The position numbers and the translations under genes were made by a program. Under the pieces are notes generated by a model. The model was not told the DNA's origin and made no database searches. It saw only the letters and a list, made by a program, of their open reading frames with translations. A stretch of DNA of 64,000 nt. Origin: Aquisalimonas lutea (GTDB lineage Bacteria > Pseudomonadota > Gammaproteobacteria > Nitrococcales > Aquisalimonadaceae). Location of the stretch: NCBI RefSeq assembly GCF_030409225.1, contig NZ_JAUFPK010000001.1, positions 2,161,566-2,225,565 of the forward strand, written 5' to 3'. This document shows positions 53,871 to 62,596 of this stretch, one piece after another. The first letter of the stretch is position 1. The number at the start of each line of letters is the position of its first letter.

Positions 53871-55355
53871 TCACACCGCCGAGTCGCCGTGGGTGCGCTG
53901 GGCCGCCGCCGCGGTCTGGACGTGCCCGCGCATGAGCAGGAAATAGAACAGCCCGCCCAGGGCCGCACCGATCAGCCACGCGTAGCCGTCCAGCGCCGCC
54001 AGGGCGGGCACCCAGACCGAGGAGACGGAGAACGCCCCGGCCAGGACGAAGGCGATCACGGCGCGCACGTTCCAGCCCTTGACGTAGTAGTAGGCGCCGT
54101 CCGGGTCCGCCGTGAACAGGTCGGGGACGTTCAGCCTGGATTTCTTGATCAGGTAGAAGTCGGCCACGAGGATGCCGTAGAACGGCGCGATCACGGCGCC
54201 CAGGGCGTTAACGAAGCCGGTGATGCCGATTTCGCTGATCACCGCCACCCACAGCCCGCCGATGAAGAATGCGGCCACGGCCGTGATCAGCCCGGCGATC
54301 CGGAACGTGATGTACTTCGGGAACAGGTTGGCCAGGTCGTAGGCCGGCGGGATGAAGTTCGCCACCAGGTTGATGCCCACGGTGGCGGCGAAGAACGTTA
54401 CCGCCGCCAGGAAGGTCAGCCACAGCGCGTCGACGCGTTCCACGATCTCGGTGGGATTCGTGAGGGTCTCGCCGAAGAGCACGATGGTCCCGGCGGTGAT
54501 GATCAGCGCCAGGAACGAGAACAGCGCGACGTTGACCGGCAGGCCCAGGAAATTGCCGATCTTGAGCTCGCGGTCGCTGCGCACGAAGCGGGTGAAGTCG
54601 CCGAAGTTGATCACCACGGCGGCGAAGTAGGCGATCATGGTGCCGGCAATGGCGAAGAATGCCGCGATGGCACTGCCCTCGTAGTCGCCGCTGCTGCTGA
54701 ATACCGTGCCGATGGCCGGCATCAGCTCGCCGCCGGCCTGGTACCAGATGATGCCGGCCAGAATGACCATCACCACGTAGACGAACGGCCCGGCGAAGTT
54801 CAGGAACACCTTGATGCCCTCGATACCTCGCCAGAACAGCAGCACCTGGAACGCCCAGACGATGATGAAGGAGATCCAGTCGATGGTGGTCAGCCCCAGG
54901 AACGTCGCCGTGGTGCCGGCCGTGACCAGGGCGCCCAGCAGCAGGGAGACGGCCGTGGACGCGAAATAGGTCTGCACGCCGTACCAGAAGATGGCGATGA
55001 TGGCCCGCAGCTGCGCCGGGAAGTTGGCGCCCCGTATGCCCATGCTGGCGCGCGCCATGACCGGGAACGGGATGCCGTACTTGACGCTGGGGCTGCCGGT
55101 GAGATTGACCAGCACCATGACCACGAAGCCGGCGAGAATGATGGCGGCCATGACCGCCCAGCCGTTGATGCCGTAGGTCAGGAACAGCGATGCGGCCAGG
55201 GTGTAGCCGAACAGGCTCTGGATGTCGTTGGACCAGACGTTGAAGATCTCGAACCATCCCCAGGAGCGTTCGCTGTGTTTGACCGGCGCGAGATCCTCGT
55301 TGTAGAGGGTCCCGTCCTGCGACTTGATTTCCAGATCGCTGTCTTTGATGCTCAC
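53871..55355 (-). CDS. NCS1 family nucleobase:cation symporter
   Basis: Inner-membrane importer of 494 residues with about 12 TM helices that takes up purines, pyrimidines, hydantoins or allantoin with Na+ or H+. Family marks: SWGWFEIFNVWSNDIQSLFGY in TM1, VKYGIPFPVMARASMGIRGANFPA (TM3 region), NFGDFTRFVRSDRELKIGNF (TM6-7 loop), PFYGILVADFYLIKK (TM9-10). The exact ligand is not readable. It is divergent from the MoxR/CoxE pair, which suggests a link to purine or other N-heterocycle oxidation, but no molybdenum hydroxylase gene is nearby. Confidence 0.92.
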   Translation of the reverse strand: MSIKDSDLEIKSQDGTLYNEDLAPVKHSERSWGWFEIFNVWSNDIQSLFGYTLAASLFLTYGINGWAVMAAIILAGFVVMVLVNLTGSPSVKYGIPFPVMARASMGIRGANFPAQLRAIIAIFWYGVQTYFASTAVSLLLGALVTAGTTATFLGLTTIDWISFIIVWAFQVLLFWRGIEGIKVFLNFAGPFVYVVMVILAGIIWYQAGGELMPAIGTVFSSSGDYEGSAIAAFFAIAGTMIAYFAAVVINFGDFTRFVRSDRELKIGNFLGLPVNVALFSFLALIITAGTIVLFGETLTNPTEIVERVDALWLTFLAAVTFFAATVGINLVANFIPPAYDLANLFPKYITFRIAGLITAVAAFFIGGLWVAVISEIGITGFVNALGAVIAPFYGILVADFYLIKKSRLNVPDLFTADPDGAYYYVKGWNVRAVIAFVLAGAFSVSSVWVPALAALDGYAWLIGAALGGLFYFLLMRGHVQTAAAAQRTHGDSAV

Positions 55356-55420
55356 GATGGCCTCCAGGGTGCCGCCCGGTGTTGCTTTATGGTGATATGT
55401 ACGCAGTAACTCTGTTCTTC

Positions 55421-55428
55421 TGTATACA
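55421..55428. promoter_or_regulatory. Palindrome TGTATACA in the divergent NCS1/MoxR control region
   Basis: An AT-rich patch in the 208-bp divergent spacer contains the perfect 8-bp palindrome TGTATACA, with related TTTGTAC 6 nt on. GntR-type regulators often bind words like this. No regulator gene is adjacent. Confidence 0.35.
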
Positions 55429-55563
55429 AAAACTTTGTACGTGCTCGGCTATGATGCGTCAATCGGTTTGTTTTCATGCACTTCCCGTTCCAGAAGCGGG
55501 GCCCCGGCTCGCTTTCCGGGGAGCGACGTACCGATGACGGTGGAGGCGGAGCAAGGAGGGAAC

Positions 55564-56490
55564 ATGACCGACGCCGCCGAGCGCATTCGGGCGCTGAACG
55601 ACGACCTGGCCGGTGCCGGCTACATCTGCGGCGAGGACATTGCCACGGTGGTGTACCTGGCCCAGGCCCTGGGCAAGCCCGTGCTCGTCGAGGGCCCGCC
55701 GGGCGTGGGCAAGACCGAGCTCGCGCGGGCCGTGGGCACGGCGTCCGGGCGCGAGGCCATCCGCCTGCAGTGCTACGAGGGCCTGGACGAGAGCCGCGCC
55801 CTGTACGAGTGGAAGTACGGCAAGCAGCTCCTGTATACGCAGCTCCTGCGGGACCGGCTGGCCGCGCTGCTCGCCGATGCGCCGGATCTCGACGCCGCCG
55901 TGGCCCGCCTCGACGACCTCGGCGGCGGTTTCTTCTCCGAGCCGTTCCTGGAGGCCCGGCCGCTGCTGCAGGCCCTGCGCTCGGAGCAGGGCGCCGTGCT
56001 GCTCATCGACGAGGTCGACAAGGCCGACCCCGAGTTCGAGGCGTTCCTGCTGGAGTTCCTGGCGGACTACCAGGTCACCATCCCGGAGCTCGGCACCATT
56101 CCGGCGCGTCATGCACCATTGGTGTTCCTCACCAGCAACGGCAGCCGCGAGCTGTCCGAGGCGCTGAAACGGCGCTGCCTGCATCTGCACATCCCGTATC
56201 CCGACCGCGGCCTGGAGGCGCGCATTCTCTCGCAGCACGTACCGGAGCTGAGCGCCAGCCTGCGCGACGAGATCGTCGCGTTCGTCCATGGCCTGCGGGA
56301 TCTGGACCTGCGCAAGCGCCCGGCCATCTCCGAGACCCTGGACTGGGCACGCACCCTGGTGCTGCTGCAGGCCGACCAGCTCGGCCCGGCGACGGTCGAG
56401 CGTACCCTGAATGTCCTGCTGAAGTTCCAGGACGACGTGGACACGGCGTTGCCGCAGATCCGCGCCATCCAGAACGGGCGCCGGGGGTAG
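55564..56490 (+). CDS. MoxR-type AAA+ ATPase (CoxD-like)
   Basis: A 308-residue AAA+ protein of the MoxR group that works with VWA proteins to mature enzymes, in the CoxD branch cofactor loading of molybdenum hydroxylases. Walker A is GPPGVGKTE (about 43-51), Walker B LLIDEVDKAD (about 148), sensor 1 TSNGSRELSEALKRRC (arginine finger region near the end). ATG 55564 follows GGAGGGAAC. The VWA gene starts 8 nt after its stop, so the two form one unit. Confidence 0.9.
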   Translation: MTDAAERIRALNDDLAGAGYICGEDIATVVYLAQALGKPVLVEGPPGVGKTELARAVGTASGREAIRLQCYEGLDESRALYEWKYGKQLLYTQLLRDRLAALLADAPDLDAAVARLDDLGGGFFSEPFLEARPLLQALRSEQGAVLLIDEVDKADPEFEAFLLEFLADYQVTIPELGTIPARHAPLVFLTSNGSRELSEALKRRCLHLHIPYPDRGLEARILSQHVPELSASLRDEIVAFVHGLRDLDLRKRPAISETLDWARTLVLLQADQLGPATVERTLNVLLKFQDDVDTALPQIRAIQNGRRG

Positions 56491-56498
56491 CCGCGACC

Positions 56499-57857
56499 AT
56501 GGAGCGGCGCCTGGCCGAGTTCGTCCAGCTGCTGCGCGGGGCCCGTATCGACGTGGGCCCGGCGCAGGCCGTGGATGCGGCCCGGGCCCTGACCCTGACC
56601 GGCATGGCCGACCGCGAGCGCGCCCGGGCGGTTCTCGCCGCCACCCTGGTGAAAACCGCGGACGAGCGCCCGGCGTTCGACGCCTGCTTCGACCGCTTCT
56701 TCCGGGTGGCGGGCCAGGTGGACGCGGAGGCGGGTGGCACGGAGACGACGGACGAGACCGATGAACCGGTGGATGCGGCTCCCGGTGCGGCCGGCGTGAC
56801 CCCGGGCAGCGGCGGCGGTCTGGCCAGGGAGCTGGAGACGGGAGACACCGCGGCCTTGGAGGCCCGCCTGGCGACGGCCATGGCGGAGGCCCGGGTGGAC
56901 GAGGCGCGCCACTGGACCCAGACCGGCGTGTACACCCAGCGGGTGCGCCAGGCGCTGGATCTCGCGGCGGTGGATGATCTCATCCGGGCCCGGCGCGAGG
57001 CCGGGGAGCCCGCGGAACAGCTCGCCCGGGCCCGGGCGGGGTTCGATGCGCGCCTGCGCGAGCGCGTGGAGCAGCGCGTGCGGATGCAGGCAGAGGCGCA
57101 GGCCTGGAGCTTCCGTGACCGGGTGCTCCGGCAGACCCCGCTGTCGGCGCTGGATCGCCGCGACCAGGCGCGCATGCGCGAGCTGGTCCGTCGCCTGGCG
57201 CGTCGCCTGGCGGCCCGCCACGGCCGCCGCCGGCGCCGGCGCAAGCGGGGTCGCCTGGATGCCGGCGCGACCATGCGCGCGAGCCTGCGCTGGGGCGGCG
57301 TGCCGTTCCGCCCGGTGTGGAAGGGGCGCCGCCGCGACCGCGCCCGCGTGGTGGTGCTGTGCGACGTCAGCCAGTCGGTGCGCGCCCAGGCGACGGTCCT
57401 GCTGCCGTTCGTCCACGCGCTGCAGGACGTGCTCCCGGAGGTGCGGTCGTTCGTGTTCGCCAGCGACCCCGCCGAGGTGACCACGCTGTTCCGGCACGAC
57501 CCGCCGGAACGCGCCATGGCCGAGGCCCTGGCGCGCTACGGAAACGGCTCCACCGACTACGGCGGCACGCTGACGCAGTTCGACCTCCTGACCCGCGACC
57601 TGATCCAGCGCCAGACCACGGTGGTGATCCTCGGGGACGGCCGCAACAACTACGGCGATCCGGCGCTGGCCGCCCTGTCGCGGATCGCGGATCGCTGCCG
57701 CGAGCTCATCTGGCTGAATCCCGAGGCCGAAGGCAGCTGGGGCACCGGCGACTCGGAGATGCCCGCCTACGCGCGCCGCTGCCACCAGGTCCTGCGCTGC
57801 CGCACGCTGCGCGATCTCGAGTGGGCGGTGATGCAGCTACTGCGGCGGGCCGGGTGA
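56499..57857 (+). CDS. VWA domain protein, CoxE-like
   Basis: Partner of the MoxR ATPase (452 residues). The N-terminal half is helical and acidic (about 1-130) followed by a very basic stretch (RRLARRLAARHGRRRRRRKRG, about 230-250). The C-terminal VWA domain has the metal-site motif as DVSQS (about 289), Thr in GNGSTDYGGTL, and Asp in VILGDGRNNYGD. CoxE proteins are thought to help insert metals into large hydroxylases. The short spacing to the MoxR gene supports a complex; the target is not in the window. Confidence 0.9.
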   Translation: MERRLAEFVQLLRGARIDVGPAQAVDAARALTLTGMADRERARAVLAATLVKTADERPAFDACFDRFFRVAGQVDAEAGGTETTDETDEPVDAAPGAAGVTPGSGGGLARELETGDTAALEARLATAMAEARVDEARHWTQTGVYTQRVRQALDLAAVDDLIRARREAGEPAEQLARARAGFDARLRERVEQRVRMQAEAQAWSFRDRVLRQTPLSALDRRDQARMRELVRRLARRLAARHGRRRRRRKRGRLDAGATMRASLRWGGVPFRPVWKGRRRDRARVVVLCDVSQSVRAQATVLLPFVHALQDVLPEVRSFVFASDPAEVTTLFRHDPPERAMAEALARYGNGSTDYGGTLTQFDLLTRDLIQRQTTVVILGDGRNNYGDPALAALSRIADRCRELIWLNPEAEGSWGTGDSEMPAYARRCHQVLRCRTLRDLEWAVMQLLRRAG

Positions 57858-57943
57858 GAGATCCGGTCGCCGCGGCCGTGACGGCGCCCCCCGTTTCCGG
57901 CAACAATGGGGACGACCGCCATTGCCATCCCCGGGAGGGCACC

Positions 57944-58183
57944 ATGACCGAACCCGTGATCGCCAGCACGAGCCCGCATGTCCTGGAGCTCGAGCCGGGC
58001 ACCTACTGGTGGTGCCGGTGCGGGCGCTCCGGTAACCAGCCGTTCTGCGACGGCTCCCACAAGGGAACGGGCCTGGCGCCGGAGAAGTGCACCGTGGCGG
58101 AGCCGGGCAAGGTGGCGCTGTGCGGATGCAAGCACACCGCCAACGCCCCCTACTGCGACGGCAGCCACAAGCGGTACCGGTGA
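57944..58183 (+). CDS. Double CDGSH iron-sulfur protein
   Basis: A 79-residue protein with two 2Fe-2S CDGSH motifs in tandem: CRCGRSGNQPFCDGSH (about 24-39) and CGCKHTANAPYCDGSH (about 61-76). It resembles the mitochondrial CISD3/MiNT type. ATG 57944 follows GGGAGGGC. It is likely a redox or iron-sulfur transfer protein; the partner is unknown. It lies 86 nt after the CoxE-like gene on the same strand and could act in the same cofactor process. Confidence 0.92.
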   Translation: MTEPVIASTSPHVLELEPGTYWWCRCGRSGNQPFCDGSHKGTGLAPEKCTVAEPGKVALCGCKHTANAPYCDGSHKRYR

Positions 58184-58225
58184 GCCGTCGCCCGGATGGG
58201 CGCCGGCGCGTGACCGCGCGGAGAG

Positions 58226-60496
58226 TCAGTTGCCTTCCGGTGCGGGCTCGCCCCCGGCGCTCGACGCCGTCGGCGCGGTCCCGTCGGACCCCGTCACCGG
58301 GCTCTCCATGTCCAGGGTGATGCGCTGGCGGGCGAGATCGACGCCGTTGCGCTCCATGTGCTGCTTGAGGCGCAGATTGAATTCCCGGGCCACGTCCCAC
58401 TGCATCACCGGCGCCGTGCGTATGGACAGGCGTACCACGGCCGCGCCCTCCTCGAAACTCTCCACGCCCTGCAGTTCCAGCGGGCCCCAGATGTGGCGCC
58501 CCATGATGCTGTCCTTCCGCAGTTCGTCGCCGACCTCGCGGAACATCTGGATGGCATCGTCCACCGCCAGGGTGTACGGCACCTGGATGCGCAGCAGCGC
58601 CACGCCGAACTGGCGCGACATGTTGTGAATGACCCCGATCTGGTTGAACGGGATGATGTGGAGAATGCCGTCCAGGTCCCGCAGCCGCACGGTCCGCAGG
58701 CTCAGGCCCTCGACGGCGCCCATCTGTCCGCCCAGGTCGACGAAATCGTCGATGGCGAGGGAGTCCTCGATGAGGATGAACATCCCCGTGATCAGGTCCT
58801 GCACCAGCGTCTGCGCGCCGAAGCCGATGGCGATGCCGATGATGCCGGCGCCGGCCAGCAGGGGGGTGACGTTCACGCCCAGGTTGGCCAGGGCGACGAT
58901 GGCGGCGATCACCAGGATGGTGACGAACAGGACATTGCGGATCATGGGCGTGATGGTCTGCGCCCGCGCGGCGTTGACCCGGCGCCCCCGGCCTTCGACG
59001 GTGGACGCGAGACCGTGCTGGATGGCCGTGTCGGCGAGGATCCAGGCCAGCCAGGCAAGCAGGGCGGTGATCGCCACCGCCAGCACGGCCTGCCCGATAC
59101 GCGCCCCGGCCGTTGCCTCGCCCACGGCGAACAGGGAGCCGCCCCATATCTGCAGGGTCACCTCCGCGAACACCGTCCACAGAACCAGGTGGCCCACCAT
59201 GTAGCCGAACCGCTCCAGGCGCACCCGGTACTCCGACACCCGCCGGGGCCGGCGCGCCAGGCGCTCGCCGTGGTGGTTGATCAGCCGCGTGACCACCAGG
59301 GTCACGATCAGCAGCGCGACGCACACGGCGCCGCGGGTGAGCGTCTCGCCCGGGTCGCCCGCGGCCGCGACCAGGGTCACCAGGGAGATGCCCACGAGCA
59401 GGAGCGCGGGGAAATGCCAGAACCGCCCCAGGGCCCGGAGGATCTCGTTGGTGGAGCTGCTGCGCCGGCGCTGGTGGTAGGGGCGGTTGTAGATCAGGTG
59501 CTGCACCGGCCGGCGGAAGCGCAGGATGAAGTGCCCGATGAGCAGGGTGGCGATGCCGGTGCCGAGCAGCGACAGCAGCGAGGCGAGCTCCTCGCCCAGG
59601 ATCGAGCCGAGCCGGTTGGAGTCCAGCGCATCGGCGAGCCCGATCAGCACGCCGATGACGAACAGGCGCGGCAGGCCGTGGCGACGGAAGAGGGTCACGG
59701 CGGGCCGGCGGTGGCCGCGGTTGGACAGGGAAATGACCAGCTCGCAGACAATGGCCACGGCGCGTCCGCACAGGCCGGCGTAGGCGATGACCACCACCGC
59801 CGTGCGCCCCGGGGTTGCGGGGAGGAACTGCAGCGCCGCGAGCAGCAGGGCGAACGCCAGGGCCCAGGGGAGCAGGTGCCGCAGGAAATGGATACCCAGC
59901 AGCCAGCCCCCCGGTTCCGCGGGCAGGCGCGCCGGCCAGTCCCTGAGCCGGCTCAGGCGTCGGCCCGCGAACGCGGCCGCACCCAGGGTGACGATCCACA
60001 GGCCGAGAAACATGCCGGCGTCGGTGACCAGGCCCATGGCGCCCCGGTAGCTGGCCGCATCGATCCGGGAGGCGAGATCGTCGCCGGCGCCGGTGATACG
60101 CTCCCGCCACATCGCCGGGATGGTCTCCCCGGAGCCGGCCGGCTGGCCGAGCTCATCCACCGCCGCACCCAGGGCGCCCAGCAGCCCCCGGCCCGGCCCG
60201 GGGCCGGATTCGTCTTCCGCCTCCCCGACAGCGGCGCGGAGCTCCTTGAGGTCCTTGAGCAGGGCCTCGCGGTGCTCGGCATCTTCCAGCGTCGTGATGA
60301 CCTGGTCCAGGCTCTGCCGCAGCTCCTCCGGGTCGGTGGTGCCGCTGTCGCCGCCCTGGGAGCCGGTGAGCTGGCCCACCGGCAGCTGCTGCGCGGCCAG
60401 GGGGGTGCAGGCGAGGGCCAGGAGCCACAGGGCTGCGACCAGGAGATGCGCGCGCCAGCGGCGCCGGGGCGGCACGGCCCATGCGGCAATGTCCAT
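58226..60496 (-). CDS. Large MscS-family channel (YbiO-like)
   Basis: A 756-residue mechanosensitive channel. An N-terminal signal peptide (about 16-36, LLVAALWLLALACTPLAAQ) is followed by a periplasmic, Gly/Asp-rich domain (about 37-150), a row of about 10 membrane helices, and the MscS core: NLGVNVTPLLAGAGIIGIAIGFGAQTLVQDLITGMFILIED (pore, about 520-565) and the cytoplasmic beta domain with IPFNQIGVIHNMS. The size and layout match E. coli YbiO-type channels. It releases osmolytes during down-shock. The smaller MscS gene is 4.4 kb away. Confidence 0.92.
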   Translation of the reverse strand: MDIAAWAVPPRRRWRAHLLVAALWLLALACTPLAAQQLPVGQLTGSQGGDSGTTDPEELRQSLDQVITTLEDAEHREALLKDLKELRAAVGEAEDESGPGPGRGLLGALGAAVDELGQPAGSGETIPAMWRERITGAGDDLASRIDAASYRGAMGLVTDAGMFLGLWIVTLGAAAFAGRRLSRLRDWPARLPAEPGGWLLGIHFLRHLLPWALAFALLLAALQFLPATPGRTAVVVIAYAGLCGRAVAIVCELVISLSNRGHRRPAVTLFRRHGLPRLFVIGVLIGLADALDSNRLGSILGEELASLLSLLGTGIATLLIGHFILRFRRPVQHLIYNRPYHQRRRSSSTNEILRALGRFWHFPALLLVGISLVTLVAAAGDPGETLTRGAVCVALLIVTLVVTRLINHHGERLARRPRRVSEYRVRLERFGYMVGHLVLWTVFAEVTLQIWGGSLFAVGEATAGARIGQAVLAVAITALLAWLAWILADTAIQHGLASTVEGRGRRVNAARAQTITPMIRNVLFVTILVIAAIVALANLGVNVTPLLAGAGIIGIAIGFGAQTLVQDLITGMFILIEDSLAIDDFVDLGGQMGAVEGLSLRTVRLRDLDGILHIIPFNQIGVIHNMSRQFGVALLRIQVPYTLAVDDAIQMFREVGDELRKDSIMGRHIWGPLELQGVESFEEGAAVVRLSIRTAPVMQWDVAREFNLRLKQHMERNGVDLARQRITLDMESPVTGSDGTAPTASSAGGEPAPEGN

Positions 60497-60525
60497 GCGG
60501 TTCCCCTTCGTTCCGGCCCGTGCCG

Positions 60526-61116
60526 TCAGGCGCGCTGGAGCTCCTCGATGACGAAGTCCAGGCGGTCCTGTCCGAAGAACATCTCGTCACCGACGAAGAA
60601 GGTCGGCGCACCGAAAACGCCGCGCTCCACCGCCTCGTCGGTATTCGCCCGCAGGCGGTCCTTGACGTCCTGGCGGTCCACGGCCTCGCGGAATTCCTCG
60701 GCGCCGATGCCGGCCTCGCGGGCGAGCTCGGTGAGCACGTCGGTGTCCTCCAGGTCCCGGTCATGAACCCAGAACCCCTCGAACATCGCGCGCACATAGG
60801 CCGGGAACTCCGGGCGGTCCAGGTAGGCGACGGCGCCGCGCATGGCCGCCATGGTGTTGACCGGGTGGCGGGACGGATAGTGGAGATCGACCCCGTAGCG
60901 CCGCGCCCAGCGGGAGAAGTCCGTGCGCATGTAGCGGCCCTTGGCCGGAATGCTCGGCGGCGGCTGGTTACCGGTGGCCTTCATGACCGCGCCGAGCACC
61001 ATGGGCCGCCAGAGGATCTCGGTGCCGGTCTCGCGGACCAGTCGCGGGAGCTGCGTCCACGCCAGGTAGCTGGCGGTGCTGACGAAATCGAAAAAGAACT
61101 CCACTTGCCGCGTCAT
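60526..61116 (-). CDS. 2-Hydroxychromene-2-carboxylate isomerase-like protein (DsbA fold)
   Basis: Glutathione-dependent isomerase family of 196 residues with a kappa-class GST/DsbA fold. The active-site region FDFVSTASYLAW has Ser rather than a CxxC pair, as in HCCA isomerases. Later ATGNQPPPSIPAKGRYMRTDF and a cis-Pro loop GVFGAPTFFVGDEMFFGQDR are typical. The genuine substrate is often unknown in bacteria that lack naphthalene catabolism, and no such pathway is here. It is divergent from hspQ. Confidence 0.88.
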   Translation of the reverse strand: MTRQVEFFFDFVSTASYLAWTQLPRLVRETGTEILWRPMVLGAVMKATGNQPPPSIPAKGRYMRTDFSRWARRYGVDLHYPSRHPVNTMAAMRGAVAYLDRPEFPAYVRAMFEGFWVHDRDLEDTDVLTELAREAGIGAEEFREAVDRQDVKDRLRANTDEAVERGVFGAPTFFVGDEMFFGQDRLDFVIEELQRA

Positions 61117-61284
61117 GCGTGCCTCCCCAGAGTGTACGGGCAGCCCGGGCCCAGCAACCTTTCAGGAACTATTGTCAGGTCGTTGGACGGGGCTTTGCAT
61201 TCGGTCTGCATCGACCGCATATCAAGCGACAGGGTACTAACCTTTCAGCGAGTAAAGCCAGGTTTCCGAGTGCGGGGGAGTGTC

Positions 61285-61593
61285 ATGCCCACGTTCAGCG
61301 TCGGCGAGATCGTCCACCACCGCAAGTTCGACTATCGCGGTGTCATCGTTGCCGTGGATCCGGTGTACCGCGGGAGTGACGAGTGGTACGAGGCCATGGC
61401 GCGCAGCCGACCGCCCCGGGACCAGCCGTGGTACCACGTGCTGGTGGATGGTGCGGCCCACAGCACCTATGTCGCCGAGCGCCACCTGGAGCCGGATCCG
61501 TCCGGCGGCCAGATCGCGCACCCGGCGCTCGGCGAGTTCTTCGACCGTTTCCTGGACGGTCGCTACTATGCCTCCGCGTCCTCCGGGCAGTAG
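61285..61593 (+). CDS. hspQ: Heat shock protein HspQ (YccV, hemimethylated-DNA-binding type)
   Basis: A 102-residue protein with MPTFSVGEIVHHRKFDYRGVIVAVDP, EWYEAMARSRPPRDQPWYHVLVD and the ending FLDGRYYA. In E. coli HspQ enhances degradation by Lon and binds hemimethylated DNA. ATG 61285 follows GGGGGAG. No heat-shock (sigma-32) promoter was recognised upstream. The 3' end overlaps the end of the opposite universal stress gene by 28 bp. Confidence 0.9.
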   Translation: MPTFSVGEIVHHRKFDYRGVIVAVDPVYRGSDEWYEAMARSRPPRDQPWYHVLVDGAAHSTYVAERHLEPDPSGGQIAHPALGEFFDRFLDGRYYASASSGQ

Positions 61594-62408
61594 ACCAGGA
61601 CGGGGCAGCCGACGTTGTGGACCACATCCCGGGCGACGCTGCCGAAGGCCAGCCGCCGGAGCCCGGTGTAGCCATGGGTGGTCATGGCCACCAGGGCGTC
61701 GGGGAACCCCGCGACGTAGTCCGCGATGGCCCGGCCCGGGTCCTTGCCGTGGAGCACGTCCCAGTTCGCCTGCAGGCCGTGCCGCCGGCGAATGTCCGCC
61801 GCGCGGGCCTGCAGGTAGCCGCTCTCGGCGGCATCCTGGGAAAGGGCCGTCTCCGGGGCGTCCGGCGACTGGACCTGGACCAGCAGCAGATCCGCACCCG
61901 TGGTCGACGCCATGTCCGCGGCCGGGTCGATGATGGCCTCGGACAGCGACGAGCCGTCCAGGCAGATCACCAGCGTGCGCACCGGCCCCCGCCAGTCGGC
62001 GCTGAAGCGGGGGCCGGTGAGCACCACCGGGCGCTTGGCCCGGTTGAGAATGGCGCTGGCGACGCTGCCCAGCAGGAGATCGCCGACGGCCGAGCGCGCG
62101 TGGGTCGCCATGCACACCAGTGTCCCGGGCGATTCGGCCACGAGCTGCAGCAGGCCGCCTTCTTCGCTGCCCACCGGCATGGTGTTGAGGTCGGCCCTGA
62201 GCACGGAGATGCGCGGCTGCTGGAGGCCGTGGCGACGGGCTTCCTCGACCAGCGCCTGGCGGCGCTCGTCGTCGGAGGCCTCCCAGGGGATCACGGACAC
62301 CAGATGGACCGGGCTGCCGGTGCTCTCCGCCAGGCTGCGGGCCGGAGTGAGAGCGGCGAGGGACCGCCGCGTCCATTCCACGGGGACGAGAATCTCGCTG
62401 GCGTTCAT
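61566..62408 (-). CDS. Tandem universal stress protein
   Basis: A 280-residue protein with two UspA domains (about 1-140 and 145-275). Each ends with the ATP-binding type motif G-2x-G-9x-G-S: THARSAVGDLLLGSVASAI and THGYTGLRRLAFGSVARDV. It probably protects cells under energy or oxygen stress. It is divergent from phaC; the 188-bp space between them carries a perfect FNR/Anr box. The end overlaps hspQ by 28 bp on the other strand. Confidence 0.92.
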   Translation of the reverse strand: MNASEILVPVEWTRRSLAALTPARSLAESTGSPVHLVSVIPWEASDDERRQALVEEARRHGLQQPRISVLRADLNTMPVGSEEGGLLQLVAESPGTLVCMATHARSAVGDLLLGSVASAILNRAKRPVVLTGPRFSADWRGPVRTLVICLDGSSLSEAIIDPAADMASTTGADLLLVQVQSPDAPETALSQDAAESGYLQARAADIRRRHGLQANWDVLHGKDPGRAIADYVAGFPDALVAMTTHGYTGLRRLAFGSVARDVVHNVGCPVLVYCPEDAEA

Positions 62409-62489
62409 GGGTGCGCTCTCCTGTGTGCGGCATGGCCTTGAGAATGAATGCGATCAACCGCACTTTGCACCAGCGCGACGCCCGTGCTC

Positions 62490-62531
62490 TTGATCCGGAT
62501 CAACGGGGAGCGCCGATGAATCGGTTGTAAT
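62490..62531 (+). promoter_or_regulatory. FNR/Anr box and -10 for phaC (class II)
   Basis: TTGATCCGGATCAA (62490-62503) is a perfect FNR/Anr palindrome. TGTAAT at 62526-62531 is a good -10; a start near 62538 would put the box centre at -41.5, the classical class II activator position. The box could also serve the divergent universal stress gene. Confidence 0.75.
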
Positions 62532-62596
62532 GGAACAAGTGCCGTTCCGTTGCACGCCTGCGCCGGGGCGGCACGCGCAATCACGGGGAGTGAGCC

